A DNA stretch of 64,000 nt, taken from assembly GCF_003387475.1 (NCBI RefSeq), contig NZ_QUNO01000008.1, forward strand, positions 1-64,000, given 5' to 3'. The notes below the pieces were generated by a model. That model saw nothing but the letters and a program-made list of their open reading frames with translations, was not told the origin of the DNA and made no database searches. A program made the translations under genes and the position numbers. Shown in pieces: positions 1-7,484 of the stretch (position 1 is the first letter of the stretch; every line of letters starts with the position of its first letter). The DNA is from Kutzneria buriramensis. Its GTDB lineage: Bacteria; Actinomycetota; Actinomycetes; Mycobacteriales; Pseudonocardiaceae.

Positions 1-113
1 CGGGCACCTCCTACGGCCGGATCAGCAACGCCCTGCGCAACACCGACGGCGCCGCCGAGCTGGACATCCACGCGACCACCTCGTACGGCGACATCGCCGC
101 CCACAGCCTCTGA
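1..113 (+). CDS. C-terminal fragment of a DUF4097-type beta-strand-repeat protein
   Basis: The reading frame enters from the left edge and ends with TGA at 111-113. The last 36 or so residues contain the pattern GTSYGRISN followed later by TTSYGDIAAHSL. This alternation of a short beta strand with a SYG-I turn is typical of the C-terminal repeats of DUF4097 (putative adhesin-like) proteins of actinomycetes, which often end in an AHSL/ARSL-type tail. Only the tail is present, so size, localisation and start cannot be judged. The next gene follows on the same strand after 56 bp. Confidence 0.55.
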   Translation, partial: GTSYGRISNALRNTDGAAELDIHATTSYGDIAAHSL

Positions 114-169
114 ACGTTTGCTGCTCCGGCAACTTCACGTGCCGATCGAGGTGGCCCGCTGCGATCGTC

Positions 170-652
170 GTGCGCATGAGCGGCAGACACGACGCAAGGC
201 CACCCTCGACCGGCACCGGCGAGCGGGACGTGCTCGTCGGGTTCCTCGACTACCTCCGCGACGGCCTCGCGGCCAAGGTCGACGGGGTGCCGGAGGCGAG
301 GGCCAAGGCCGCCGGCGTGCCGTCCGGCACGAATCTGCTCGGGCTGGTCAAGCACCTCACGTACGTGGAGCGGCACTGGCTGCTGGGCCATCACGTGACC
401 GACTGGCAGGCCACGTTCCACGCCGCTCCGGGCGACACTGTCGGCACGATTCTGGCTGCCTACAAGGAAACCATCGCCGAGGCGAACCGTGAGATCGCGT
501 CCTGGGACGACCTCGCCGAGCCGGGGCCCAGGCGCGGCCGGTCGAGGCCGTCACGGCGGTGGACGCTGACCCACCTGATCGAGGAGACCGCCCGGCACGC
601 GGGACACGCCGACATCCTGCGGGAGCTGGTCGACGGCGTCACGGGACGGTGA
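170..652 (+). CDS. DinB/DUF664 family protein
   Basis: A 160-residue protein of the DinB-like four-helix-bundle superfamily (DUF664 branch). Visible hallmarks are the helix 1 segment LVGFLDYLRDGL, the first metal-site histidine in GLVKHLTYVERHW, and the C-terminal HLIEETARHAGHADILRE. Together these supply the three-histidine divalent-metal site of the superfamily. Relatives act as thiol-dependent transferases or are uncharacterised; the substrate here is unknown. The start may be GTG 170 or ATG 176 two codons later. It appears monocistronic. A second DUF664 protein lies at 45054-45572. Confidence 0.8.
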   Translation: MRMSGRHDARPPSTGTGERDVLVGFLDYLRDGLAAKVDGVPEARAKAAGVPSGTNLLGLVKHLTYVERHWLLGHHVTDWQATFHAAPGDTVGTILAAYKETIAEANREIASWDDLAEPGPRRGRSRPSRRWTLTHLIEETARHAGHADILRELVDGVTGR

Positions 653-654
653 CG

Positions 655-860
655 CTAATGGGCTTCCGGGGCCCGCCGTCCCCGCCGGATGGACTCGAAC
701 ATGCCGGCACAGGCGTAGATCCACCACGGGTCCTCGCCGGGACCGTGCAGCGTGGCGGCGAATCGGGCCGGCGTGTGTCCATGTACCGGTACCCGGCCGT
801 CGAAACGATCGCCTCGACGGTCGGGCGCCGAGGCCCGGTCACGTCGTGATGCCGGACGCA
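655..860 (-). pseudogene. decayed NmrA/SDR epimerase remnant
   Basis: No intact gene fits here, but two minus-strand frames each show the strong G/C third-position bias of real genes over consecutive stretches. The upstream part encodes TVEAIVSTAGYRYMD and the downstream part, one frame over, encodes TPARFAATL then GEDPWWIYACAGMFESIRRG and stops at 655. The second piece resembles the C-terminal tail of NmrA-like NAD(P)-binding epimerases, which commonly end in a PWW-YA-MF-S-R segment. I read this as a truncated and frameshifted remnant divergent from the TetR gene at 919. The assignment rests on motif memory and codon bias only. Confidence 0.35.
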
Positions 861-872
861 TTCGCAATGCGT

Positions 873-912
873 GTCAGTGACTGACAAGTCCGTCAGTGGG
901 AGACGCTATGCT
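873..912 (+). promoter_or_regulatory. TetR promoter with GTCAGT-G-ACTGAC operator
   Basis: A perfect 6+1+6 bp palindrome (GTCAGTGACTGAC) occupies 873-885, with a further half-like GTCAGTG at 892-898. A -10 hexamer TATGCT at 907-912 lies six bases before the GTG at 919, so the transcript is probably leaderless. The palindrome is a plausible autoregulatory operator for the TetR protein that follows. The same 13-mer recurs at 52954 and 53049. Confidence 0.55.
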
Positions 913-918
913 GGCCCC

Positions 919-1515
919 GTGGCGGACACCCGGAGGAATTCGGCGCTGCGGGAGCTGACCCGCCAAGCGGTGCGGGCGCGGATCGCCGAGGCCGCGATGG
1001 CGCTGTTCGTGGCGAACGGGTACGAGCGGACGACCGTGGACCACGTCGCCGAGTCGGTCGGCATGTCGGCGCGCAGCGTGTTCCGGTACTTCCCGACCAA
1101 GGAGGACATGGTCGTCGGGCACCTGGACGAGGTCGGCGTGAAGATCGCCGACGCGCTCGAGGCCCGGCCGACGACGGAGTCGGCCTGGACGGCGGTGCGG
1201 CACGCCCTCAAGCACCACATCGAGGAACTCGCCGCCGACCCGGAGACCAACCTGGCGATCGCCACGATGCTCATCGACGCCCCCAGCCTGCTGCCGGCGC
1301 TGCTGGCCAAGCAGGCCCGCTGGGTGGACGGCCTGGCGCCGAACCTCACCCAGCGGCTGGACGGGCCGCTCAACCTGCGCCCGCTCAAGGCCCGGGCGAT
1401 CGCCTTCGCCGCGCTGGCCTGCCTGAACAATGCCGTGGACGAGTGGACGCGGACCGGCGGCGCGAAGCCCGTCGGCCGGACCCTGGACGCCCTGATCGCC
1501 GCCGTGCGCGGCTGA
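919..1515 (+). CDS. TetR/AcrR family transcriptional regulator
   Basis: A 198-residue one-component repressor. The N-terminal helix-turn-helix is visible as ARIAEAAMALFVANGYERTTVDHVAESVGMSARSVFRYF at about residues 20-58, followed by a helical ligand-binding domain. I chose GTG 919 rather than the in-frame GTG 871 because the longer version would put the operator palindrome and -10 box inside the gene. The next gene starts 14 bp downstream and is probably cotranscribed. The family represses its own and neighbouring promoters until a small ligand binds; the ligand is unknown. Confidence 0.85.
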   Translation: MADTRRNSALRELTRQAVRARIAEAAMALFVANGYERTTVDHVAESVGMSARSVFRYFPTKEDMVVGHLDEVGVKIADALEARPTTESAWTAVRHALKHHIEELAADPETNLAIATMLIDAPSLLPALLAKQARWVDGLAPNLTQRLDGPLNLRPLKARAIAFAALACLNNAVDEWTRTGGAKPVGRTLDALIAAVRG

Positions 1516-1529
1516 GCCGGAGAACACTG

Positions 1530-2426
1530 ATGCGCGTTGTCGTCGCCGGGGCATCCGGCGTGATCGGAACCGCCCTGACCCCCGTGCTCCGCGCGGCCGG
1601 CCACGAGGTGCTGCGCCTGGTGCGCCGCGCCCCGAAGGCGGCCGACGAGCGGCCGTGGGACCCGGCCGCCGGCGTGCTGGACAGGGCCACGCTGGACGGC
1701 GTCGACGCGGTGATCAACCTGTGCGCCGTCGACACCACCGAGAAGCGCTGGACGCCGGCGTTCAAGACCGAGCTGTACGACAGCCGCGTGGCGCCGACCC
1801 GCGTGCTGGCGGAGGCGGTCGCCGCGACGGGAGTTCCCGCGCTGCTGAACAGTTCCTCGGTCGCCTACTACGGAAACACCGGCGACAGCCCGGTCGCCGA
1901 GTCCGCGCCGGCCGGCGACGGTTTCCTGGCCGAAATGGACCGTGACCGCGAGGAGGCGACCGGCCCGGCGGTGGACGCCGGCGCGCGGGTTGTCTTGCTG
2001 CGCACGGGAATCGTGCTCTCGCCCACGGGCGGTCTGCTGGGCCAGCTGCGTCCGATGGTGGCGTGGGGCGCCGGCGGCCGGATCGGCGACGGTCGCCAGT
2101 ACCTGTCCTGGATCTCCCTGCACGACGAGGTGGCGGCCATCCACTTCGCACTGGAGCACGACGAGATCCGTGGCCCGCTCAACCTTTCCGGCCCGAATCC
2201 GGTCACGAACGCCGAAATGACCCGTGCCGTCGGCAAGTCGCTGCGCCGGCCGACGCCGTGGGTGTACCCGGCCGGCCTGCTACGGTTGATGGTCGGCGAG
2301 CTGGCCGACGCCGGCGCGCTGACCGGCCAGCGGGCGATGCCGGAAGCCCTGTTGCGGCACGGGTTCACCTTCGAGCACGAGACCGTGGAGCCGGCGATCG
2401 CGGCGGCGCTGGAGCCGCGGCGATAA
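1530..2426 (+). CDS. TIGR01777 family SDR epimerase-like protein
   Basis: A 298-residue extended short-chain dehydrogenase of the TIGR01777 (YfcH/SulA-like) family. The Rossmann nucleotide-binding motif GASGVIG sits near residues 8-14. The family signatures LLNSSSVAYYGNTGD, VLLRTGIVLSPTGG, YLSWISLHDE and the C-terminal LNLSGPNPVTN are all present, with a tail matching the conserved DUF1731 extension. ATG 1530 has GGAG nine bases upstream. It sits 14 bp after the TetR gene, so the two probably form a unit. The family is related to NAD(P)-sugar epimerases but its true substrate is not established. Confidence 0.88.
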   Translation: MRVVVAGASGVIGTALTPVLRAAGHEVLRLVRRAPKAADERPWDPAAGVLDRATLDGVDAVINLCAVDTTEKRWTPAFKTELYDSRVAPTRVLAEAVAATGVPALLNSSSVAYYGNTGDSPVAESAPAGDGFLAEMDRDREEATGPAVDAGARVVLLRTGIVLSPTGGLLGQLRPMVAWGAGGRIGDGRQYLSWISLHDEVAAIHFALEHDEIRGPLNLSGPNPVTNAEMTRAVGKSLRRPTPWVYPAGLLRLMVGELADAGALTGQRAMPEALLRHGFTFEHETVEPAIAAALEPRR

Positions 2427-2463
2427 GGTTTGGACCACACGCACCTCAGGGGGACGAGAACAG

Positions 2464-3039
2464 ATGACCGAGGACGAGCCGATACTGGTCGCGCGGCGCC
2501 GCTTCACCGAGGCCGGCGGCGACCGGGCGCTCGCGATCGGGCTGTACTCGGAGCTGATCCCGGATCTGACGCGCTTGCTGGGCCCCGACCACCGGCAGAC
2601 GTTGACGGCGCGGCACCGGCTCGCGGTGTGCGTCGGCGACGGCGGGGACCGCGAGGGGGCGGTGCGCCTGCTGCGCGAGGTGGTGCCGGACCTGGCCCGG
2701 GTGCTGGGCCCGGACCACGAGCTGACGTTGAAGGCGACCGGTCACCTGGCGTTCAACCTGGGCGAGCGCGGCGACCGGTCGGCGGCCACGGCCATGTTCC
2801 AGCGGCTGATCGCCGACCTGACCCGGACGCTCGGGCCCGACCACCAGCAGACGCTGGTCACCACCAGGCTCCTGGCGGTCAACGTCGGCGCGGACGGTGA
2901 TCGGGCCGAGGCGGTCCGGCTGCTGCGCGAGGTGGTCGCGGACATGGCCCGCGCGCTGGGCCCCGAGCACGAGCAGACCCGCAGGGCCCGCTGCGACCTG
3001 GAGACCTTCGAGTCGAGCGGCCTGCCCGGCATCGTCTAG
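2464..3039 (+). CDS. tetratricopeptide repeat protein
   Basis: A 191-residue helical repeat protein with four units of about 42 residues. Each unit has a GD-RE/A-A pattern and ends in LGPDH followed by QTL or ELTL, the signature of the TPR_10/TPR_12 repeats usually found in the C-terminal part of large actinobacterial STAND or kinesin-light-chain-like proteins. Here they stand alone without an ATPase domain, so the gene may encode an adaptor or a detached repeat module. Start ATG 2464. Its stop overlaps the stop of trpS on the opposite strand. Confidence 0.75.
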   Translation: MTEDEPILVARRRFTEAGGDRALAIGLYSELIPDLTRLLGPDHRQTLTARHRLAVCVGDGGDREGAVRLLREVVPDLARVLGPDHELTLKATGHLAFNLGERGDRSAATAMFQRLIADLTRTLGPDHQQTLVTTRLLAVNVGADGDRAEAVRLLREVVADMARALGPEHEQTRRARCDLETFESSGLPGIV

Positions 3040-4043
3040 TAGTCCATCCCCATCGCCGCCCTGACCTCGGCCAACGTCCGGTCCGCGATCGCGTTGGCCC
3101 GCTCGTTGCCGACCTGGACGATCTTGCGCACGTACGCCAGGTCGGCGCCGTAGGCCGCCCGACGGGCCCGCATCGGCGCCAGGAACTCGTTCACCGCCTC
3201 CGTGACGGTCCGCTTGAGCGCCGCCGCGCCGCCGTCCCCGATCTCCGCCGCGACCTCCTCCGGTGCACGGTCCGAGCACAGCGCCGCCAGCAGCACCAGG
3301 CTCGACACCTCGGGCCGGTTCACCGGGTCGTACGTGATGTGCCGGTCCGCGTCGGTGCGGGCGCCCTTGAGTAGACGCGCCGTCTCGTCTGCCGTCGCGC
3401 CGAGGCTGATCGCGTTCTGCCGACTCTTGCTCATCTTCTGGCCGTCCGTGCCGAGCAGCACCGGCGCCGCCGACAACAACGCCTCCGGCTCGGGGAAGAC
3501 CGGCCCGTAGCGCTCGTTGAACCGGCGCGCCACAGTACGGGTGATCTCCACGTGCGGCAGCTGATCCCGGCCCACCGGCACCAGGTTTCCCTTGCAGAAC
3601 AGGATGTCCGCCGCCTGGTGCACCGGGTAGGTGTACATCAGGCCGCTCACCGAGGACTGCCGGGAGTGCGCGATCTCGTCCTTGACGGTCGGGTTCCGGC
3701 TCAGCTCCGGCACCGACACCAGGCTCAGGAACGGCAGCAGCAGCTGGTTGAGCGCCGGCACCGCACTGTGCGTGAACACGGTGGCACGCTCCGGGTCGAT
3801 GCCGACCGCCAGATAGTCCAGCACCAGGCCCTCCACGGTCTCCCGCAGCCGGTCGGCCACGTCCCGGTCGGTCAGCACCTGGTAGTCGGCGACGATCACG
3901 AACAGCTCGACGCCCATGTCCTGGAGCCGCACCCGGTTCTGGAGCGTGCCGAACAGGTGCCCGAGGTGCAGCGGCCCGGTCGGCCGGTCGCCGGTGAGCA
4001 CGCGGAAGCGGGCCGGGTCCGCCTGGATCTGGTTCGCCAACAT
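3036..4043 (-). CDS. trpS: tryptophanyl-tRNA synthetase
   Basis: A class Ic aminoacyl-tRNA synthetase of 335 residues that charges tRNA(Trp). The HIGH motif reads HLGH in TGPLHLGHLFG near the N-terminus and the KMSKS motif is intact in DGQKMSKSRQNA. The final segment RTLAEVRAAMG is typical of bacterial TrpRS. ATG 4043 is preferred over an upstream in-frame ATG because GGGAGAG lies 4-10 bases before it. The gene is preceded by a leader peptide with tandem Trp codons and alternative hairpins, as known for the inducible auxiliary (indolmycin-resistant) TrpRS of Streptomyces coelicolor. Whether this enzyme is indolmycin-resistant cannot be read with certainty. Confidence 0.95.
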   Translation of the reverse strand: MLANQIQADPARFRVLTGDRPTGPLHLGHLFGTLQNRVRLQDMGVELFVIVADYQVLTDRDVADRLRETVEGLVLDYLAVGIDPERATVFTHSAVPALNQLLLPFLSLVSVPELSRNPTVKDEIAHSRQSSVSGLMYTYPVHQAADILFCKGNLVPVGRDQLPHVEITRTVARRFNERYGPVFPEPEALLSAAPVLLGTDGQKMSKSRQNAISLGATADETARLLKGARTDADRHITYDPVNRPEVSSLVLLAALCSDRAPEEVAAEIGDGGAAALKRTVTEAVNEFLAPMRARRAAYGADLAYVRKIVQVGNERANAIADRTLAEVRAAMGMDY

Positions 4044-4047
4044 TGTT

Positions 4048-4158
4048 CTCTCCCAACGGATCGAGGTGGTCACGCCCGATGAACGGACACCACCCCGCCG
4101 AGGAGGGGAGACCTGCCGTCCATCCGGACGGCACGCGTGCGCGTGAAGGAGCCGTCCC
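4048..4158 (-). promoter_or_regulatory. trpS leader with alternative hairpins (ribosome-mediated attenuator)
   Basis: Reading the minus strand after the leader peptide, segment A (GGGACGGC, 4158-4151) can pair with segment B (TGCCGTCC, 4133-4126). B can instead pair with segment C (GGACGGCA, 4121-4114), forming an 8-bp perfect stem with a 4-base loop. Just beyond C, TCTCCC (4111-4106) is complementary to the trpS ribosome-binding site GGGAGA (4054-4049). A ribosome stalled at the Trp codons would cover segment A, favour B:C, and could free the downstream site. The A/B/C complementarity is seen directly; which form is the off state is inferred. Confidence 0.6.
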
Positions 4159-4200
4159 TTATGCGGGACGCCACCAGTTCAGGCACACGGCGAAGGTCAT
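4159..4200 (-). CDS. trpS leader peptide MTFAVCLNWWRPA
   Basis: A 13-codon open frame whose codons 9-10 are consecutive Trp codons (4176-4171) followed by Arg-Pro-Ala and TAA. It lies 115 bp upstream of trpS. A -10 hexamer TACAGT (4212-4207) ends six bases before the ATG, so the leader transcript probably starts at or next to the ATG. Tandem codons for the cognate amino acid immediately before competing hairpins are the hallmark of a ribosome-sensing attenuator. Tryptophan or charged tRNA(Trp) shortage would stall the ribosome here. Confidence 0.75.
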   Translation of the reverse strand: MTFAVCLNWWRPA

Positions 4201-4245
4201 GACGCAACTGTAGCCCGTGTCCGCGTGGTCGAGCGACGAAATGCG

Positions 4246-4268
4246 TATTCTGGTGGCGCGAGGAGGGG
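4246..4268 (+). promoter_or_regulatory. AfsR-like gene promoter -10 and ribosome-binding site
   Basis: A -10 hexamer TATTCT at 4246-4251 is followed by a strong Shine-Dalgarno sequence AGGAGGGG at 4261-4268, five bases before GTG 4274. The Shine-Dalgarno position decides the start of the regulator gene, rejecting the upstream in-frame ATG at 4217. The promoter is divergent from the trpS leader promoter, with the two -10 boxes about 35 bp apart. Confidence 0.55.
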
Positions 4269-4273
4269 TTTGC

Positions 4274-7102
4274 GTGCGCGTCGGGGTTCTGGGGCCGCTG
4301 CTTGTCGTCGACGGCAGCGGGGCGGCGTTGACGATCACCGGCGGCAGGCCGCGGGCGTTGCTGGCCTCGCTCGCGGTGCGCGCGAACCAGATCGTCACGG
4401 TCGATGAGCTGGCCGAACTCGTCTGGGACGGCGCGCCACCGGCCGGCGCGACCCGCAGCATCCGCGTCTACGTCACCCGACTGCGCCAGGCGCTCACCCC
4501 GGAGCTGGCGGAGCGGCTGGTCACCCAGGGGCCGGGCTACGTGTGGCGGGCCGACACCGACCTGCTGGAGTTCGAGGACCTGTGCCGCCGGGGCGCCGAG
4601 GCCACGCGCAACGGCGAGTGGGAGACCGCCGCCGACGTGCTGGCCCGGGCGCTGGCCCTGTGGCGCGGGACGCCGTTGGTGGACGTGCCGTCGGAGCTGC
4701 TGCGGGAACGCGAGGTGCCCCGGCTGGAGCGGTTGCGCCTGCACGCCGTCGAGGACCGCGTGGAGGCCGACCTCCAACGCGGCGGCGACCGCCAGCTGGT
4801 GCCGGAGCTCCGGGAGCTGATCGAGCGCCACCCGCTGCGTGAGCGGCTGCACGCCCAGCTGATGCGCGCGCTGGCCGCCGCCGGTGAGCAGGCCGAGGCG
4901 CTGGAGGCCTACCAGCGGGCCCGCCGCACGCTGCGGGACGAGCTCGGCGTCGAACCGGGCCCCGAGCTGCGTGCCCTGCACGAGCAGGTGCTGGCCGGCT
5001 CCGTCGACCAGCGGGCGGTGCCTCGCCAGCTGCCCTCCGACGTGCTGAACTTCACCGGCCGTCAGCACGAGCTGCGGACGCTGACGACCCTGCTGGACGC
5101 GGCCGCCGAGGGCGCGGTGGTGATCTCCGCGATCGACGGCACGGCCGGCGTCGGCAAGACGGCCCTGGCGATCCACTGGGGCCGCCGCGTGGCCGACCGC
5201 TTCCCGGACGGCCAGCTCTACGTGAACCTGCGCGGCTACGACCTCGAGCAGCCGGTTTCCGCCGGCGACGCGCTGGCCGGCTTCCTCCGCGCGCTGGGCC
5301 TGGCCGGCGCCCAGATCCCCGTCGACACCGCGGAGCGGGCCGTGCGGTACCGGAGCCTGATGGCGGGCCGCCGGATGCTGGTGGTAGCCGACAACGCCGG
5401 CAGCGTCGACCAGGTCCGCCCGCTGCTGCCGGGCGCGCCGGGATCGGTGCTGCTGGTGACCAGCCGGGACCGGCTCGCCGGCCTCGTCGCCCGGGACGGG
5501 GCGCGGCGGGTCAACCTGGACACCCTGTCGGAGAAGGAATCGGCGACGCTGCTGCGCGCGTTGATCGGGCCCCGCGTCGACGCGGAGGCGGCGGCCGCCG
5601 CGCAGCTGGCCGATCTGTGCGCGCGGCTGCCGCTGGCCCTGCGTGTGGTGGCGGAGCTGGCCGTCAGCCGGCCGAAGGTGCCGCTGGCGGAGCTGGCCGA
5701 GGAGCTGGCGGACCGGCAGCGGCGGCTGGACCTGCTCGACGCCGACGGCGACCCGCTGACCTCCGTGCGGGCGGTGTTCTCCTGGTCGTACCAGCAGCTG
5801 GACGAGGACCAGGCGCGGATGTTCCGGCTGATGGGCCTGCATCCGGGGGCCGACGCCGACGTGCACGCCGCCGCCGCGCTCGCCGACACGACGCCGGCGG
5901 CCGCCCGCGGGCTGCTGGACGCGCTCGCCGCCGCCCACCTGGTGATCCAGGTGCCGCCCGATCGGTACGGCATGCACGACCTGCTGCGGGCGTACGCCGT
6001 GGAGCTGGCGACCGAGCGCGACGAGGCCCTGACCAGGCTGTACGACCACTACCTGCACGCCGCCGCGACCGCGATGGACACCGTGTTCCCGGCCGAGCGC
6101 GACAACCGGCCGAGCCTGCCGAAGCCGGCGACCGGCCCCGAGCTGGCCGATCCCGACGTCGCCCGGGCCTGGCTGGACAGCGAGCGGGCCAACTTCGTCG
6201 CGGTCTCCGCGCACGCCGGCGTCGACCACGCCAGCGGCTTGGCGACGGTGCTGTTCCGCTACCTCGACGTGGGCGGCCACGGCGTGGAATCGCTCGCCCT
6301 GTACCGGAACGCGGCGCGGGCCGCCGGCGAGGCGGGGGACAAGACCGCCGAGGCGGCGGCGCTGATCAGCATCGCCAGCGCGCACCGGCGGCTGGGCCGG
6401 CCCGACGAGGCCGGCACGTTCCTGCGCCGCGCGCTGGACCTGTTGCAGGAGACGGGGGACGTGCTCGGGCAGGCCCGGGTGTGGGCGAACCTCGGCATGA
6501 TCGAGACCCAGTACCGCCGCCGCTACGACGTGGCCGTCGAGTACTTCACCACCGCGCTGCCGCTGTACCGCCAGGTCGGCGCCCGCACGATGGAGGGGTT
6601 CGTGCTGAACAGTCTCGGCGACGCCGAGATGAACCGCGACCGGTACCCGCAGGCGGTCGCGTACTTCGACCAGTCGCTCGCCGTGTTCCGGGAGCTCGAC
6701 TACTCGATCGGCGAGGCGTCGGTGCTGGACGGCTTCGGCGAACTCGCCGTGCGCCAGGGCGATCACCACACCGCGGTCGGCTTCTACGAGCGGTCACTGG
6801 CGCTGTTCCATGCCGCCGGCGACCGGTCCGGTGAGTCGTACTCACGTCACGGGCTGGCCAAGGCGCGGCACGGCATCGGCGACCTGGCGGCGGCGCACGC
6901 CGACTACGCCGCCGCGCTGGAACTGTTCGTCCAGACCGGCGACCGGCTCGAGGAGGCGCGGTCGCTGGCCGGCCTCGCGGAGACCGCCGAGGCCCTGGGG
7001 CGCGACGACGCCGGCGAGCGCTGGCGGGCGGCCCTGGAGATCTTCGAGGAGCTCGACGCGCCGGAGGCGGCGCGGATTCGGGCCCGTCTGGCCGAGGTGT
7101 AG
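4274..7102 (+). CDS. AfsR/SARP family transcriptional activator with NB-ARC and TPR domains
   Basis: A 942-residue large SARP. The order is an OmpR-type winged helix (about residues 1-90, with RPRALLASLAVRANQIV and IRVYVTRLRQAL), a bacterial transcriptional activation domain (about 95-245, ending in AYQRARRTLRDELGVEPGPEL), an NB-ARC ATPase with P-loop GTAGVGKTALA (near 292), and a C-terminal array of TPR repeats from about 640. Relatives activate secondary-metabolite or metabolic genes in response to phosphorylation or ligand/nucleotide state. No biosynthetic cluster is visible nearby, so the target is unknown. Divergent from trpS. Confidence 0.92.
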   Translation: MRVGVLGPLLVVDGSGAALTITGGRPRALLASLAVRANQIVTVDELAELVWDGAPPAGATRSIRVYVTRLRQALTPELAERLVTQGPGYVWRADTDLLEFEDLCRRGAEATRNGEWETAADVLARALALWRGTPLVDVPSELLREREVPRLERLRLHAVEDRVEADLQRGGDRQLVPELRELIERHPLRERLHAQLMRALAAAGEQAEALEAYQRARRTLRDELGVEPGPELRALHEQVLAGSVDQRAVPRQLPSDVLNFTGRQHELRTLTTLLDAAAEGAVVISAIDGTAGVGKTALAIHWGRRVADRFPDGQLYVNLRGYDLEQPVSAGDALAGFLRALGLAGAQIPVDTAERAVRYRSLMAGRRMLVVADNAGSVDQVRPLLPGAPGSVLLVTSRDRLAGLVARDGARRVNLDTLSEKESATLLRALIGPRVDAEAAAAAQLADLCARLPLALRVVAELAVSRPKVPLAELAEELADRQRRLDLLDADGDPLTSVRAVFSWSYQQLDEDQARMFRLMGLHPGADADVHAAAALADTTPAAARGLLDALAAAHLVIQVPPDRYGMHDLLRAYAVELATERDEALTRLYDHYLHAAATAMDTVFPAERDNRPSLPKPATGPELADPDVARAWLDSERANFVAVSAHAGVDHASGLATVLFRYLDVGGHGVESLALYRNAARAAGEAGDKTAEAAALISIASAHRRLGRPDEAGTFLRRALDLLQETGDVLGQARVWANLGMIETQYRRRYDVAVEYFTTALPLYRQVGARTMEGFVLNSLGDAEMNRDRYPQAVAYFDQSLAVFRELDYSIGEASVLDGFGELAVRQGDHHTAVGFYERSLALFHAAGDRSGESYSRHGLAKARHGIGDLAAAHADYAAALELFVQTGDRLEEARSLAGLAETAEALGRDDAGERWRAALEIFEELDAPEAARIRARLAEV

Positions 7103-7117
7103 CGGTACCCTCGCCGC

Positions 7118-7468
7118 ATGGCGCGGGTGCTCGTGATCGGGCTCGATCCGGTGCGGATTCCCGGCTACGACCCCGAACCGGTGGTGGCTGCGATCGCGCG
7201 CGGCCGCCGCAGGTTCGACGAACTCGGCGTGCCGGCGGACATGTGCCTGGTCGCGCCGGACGACGAGCCGGAGGCGGCGATCGTCGCGGCGCTGGCCGGC
7301 GGCGAGTACGCCTGCGTGGTGATCGGCGGCGGCATCCGCAAGGACGAGCCGCTGGTGGAGCTGTTCGAGCGGGTGGTGAACCTGGTCCGCCGGCACGCGC
7401 CGAACGCCGCCATCGCCTTCAACTCCACCCCCGACGACATGGCCGACGCCGCCCTGCGCTGGCTGTGA
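7118..7468 (+). CDS. small conserved protein with Rossmann/flavodoxin-like pattern
   Basis: A 116-residue protein I cannot assign to a named family. It begins with a hydrophobic strand RVLVIGLDP, contains a run CVVIGGGIRKDEPLVELF, and ends in AIAFNSTPDDMADAALRWL, which suggests a compact alternating alpha/beta fold. Small proteins of this type are common in actinomycetes. A -10-like TACCCT at 7106-7111 lies six bases before the ATG, so the gene may have its own leaderless transcript, although it starts only 15 bp after the AfsR-like gene. Confidence 0.7.
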   Translation: MARVLVIGLDPVRIPGYDPEPVVAAIARGRRRFDELGVPADMCLVAPDDEPEAAIVAALAGGEYACVVIGGGIRKDEPLVELFERVVNLVRRHAPNAAIAFNSTPDDMADAALRWL

Positions 7469-7484
7469 CGTCCACTGTGGATGG

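Noticed and set aside
4070-6769. 899-codon open frame on the minus strand opposite the AfsR-like gene
   Set aside because: It is the mirror of a real GC-rich gene; composition is His/Gln/Arg/Val-rich without any domain, and the plus-strand gene has clear domains and a ribosome-binding site.
4274-7102. Secondary-metabolite cluster suggested by the SARP regulator
   Set aside because: No PKS, NRPS, terpene or RiPP biosynthetic genes occur in the window; the regulator stands alone.
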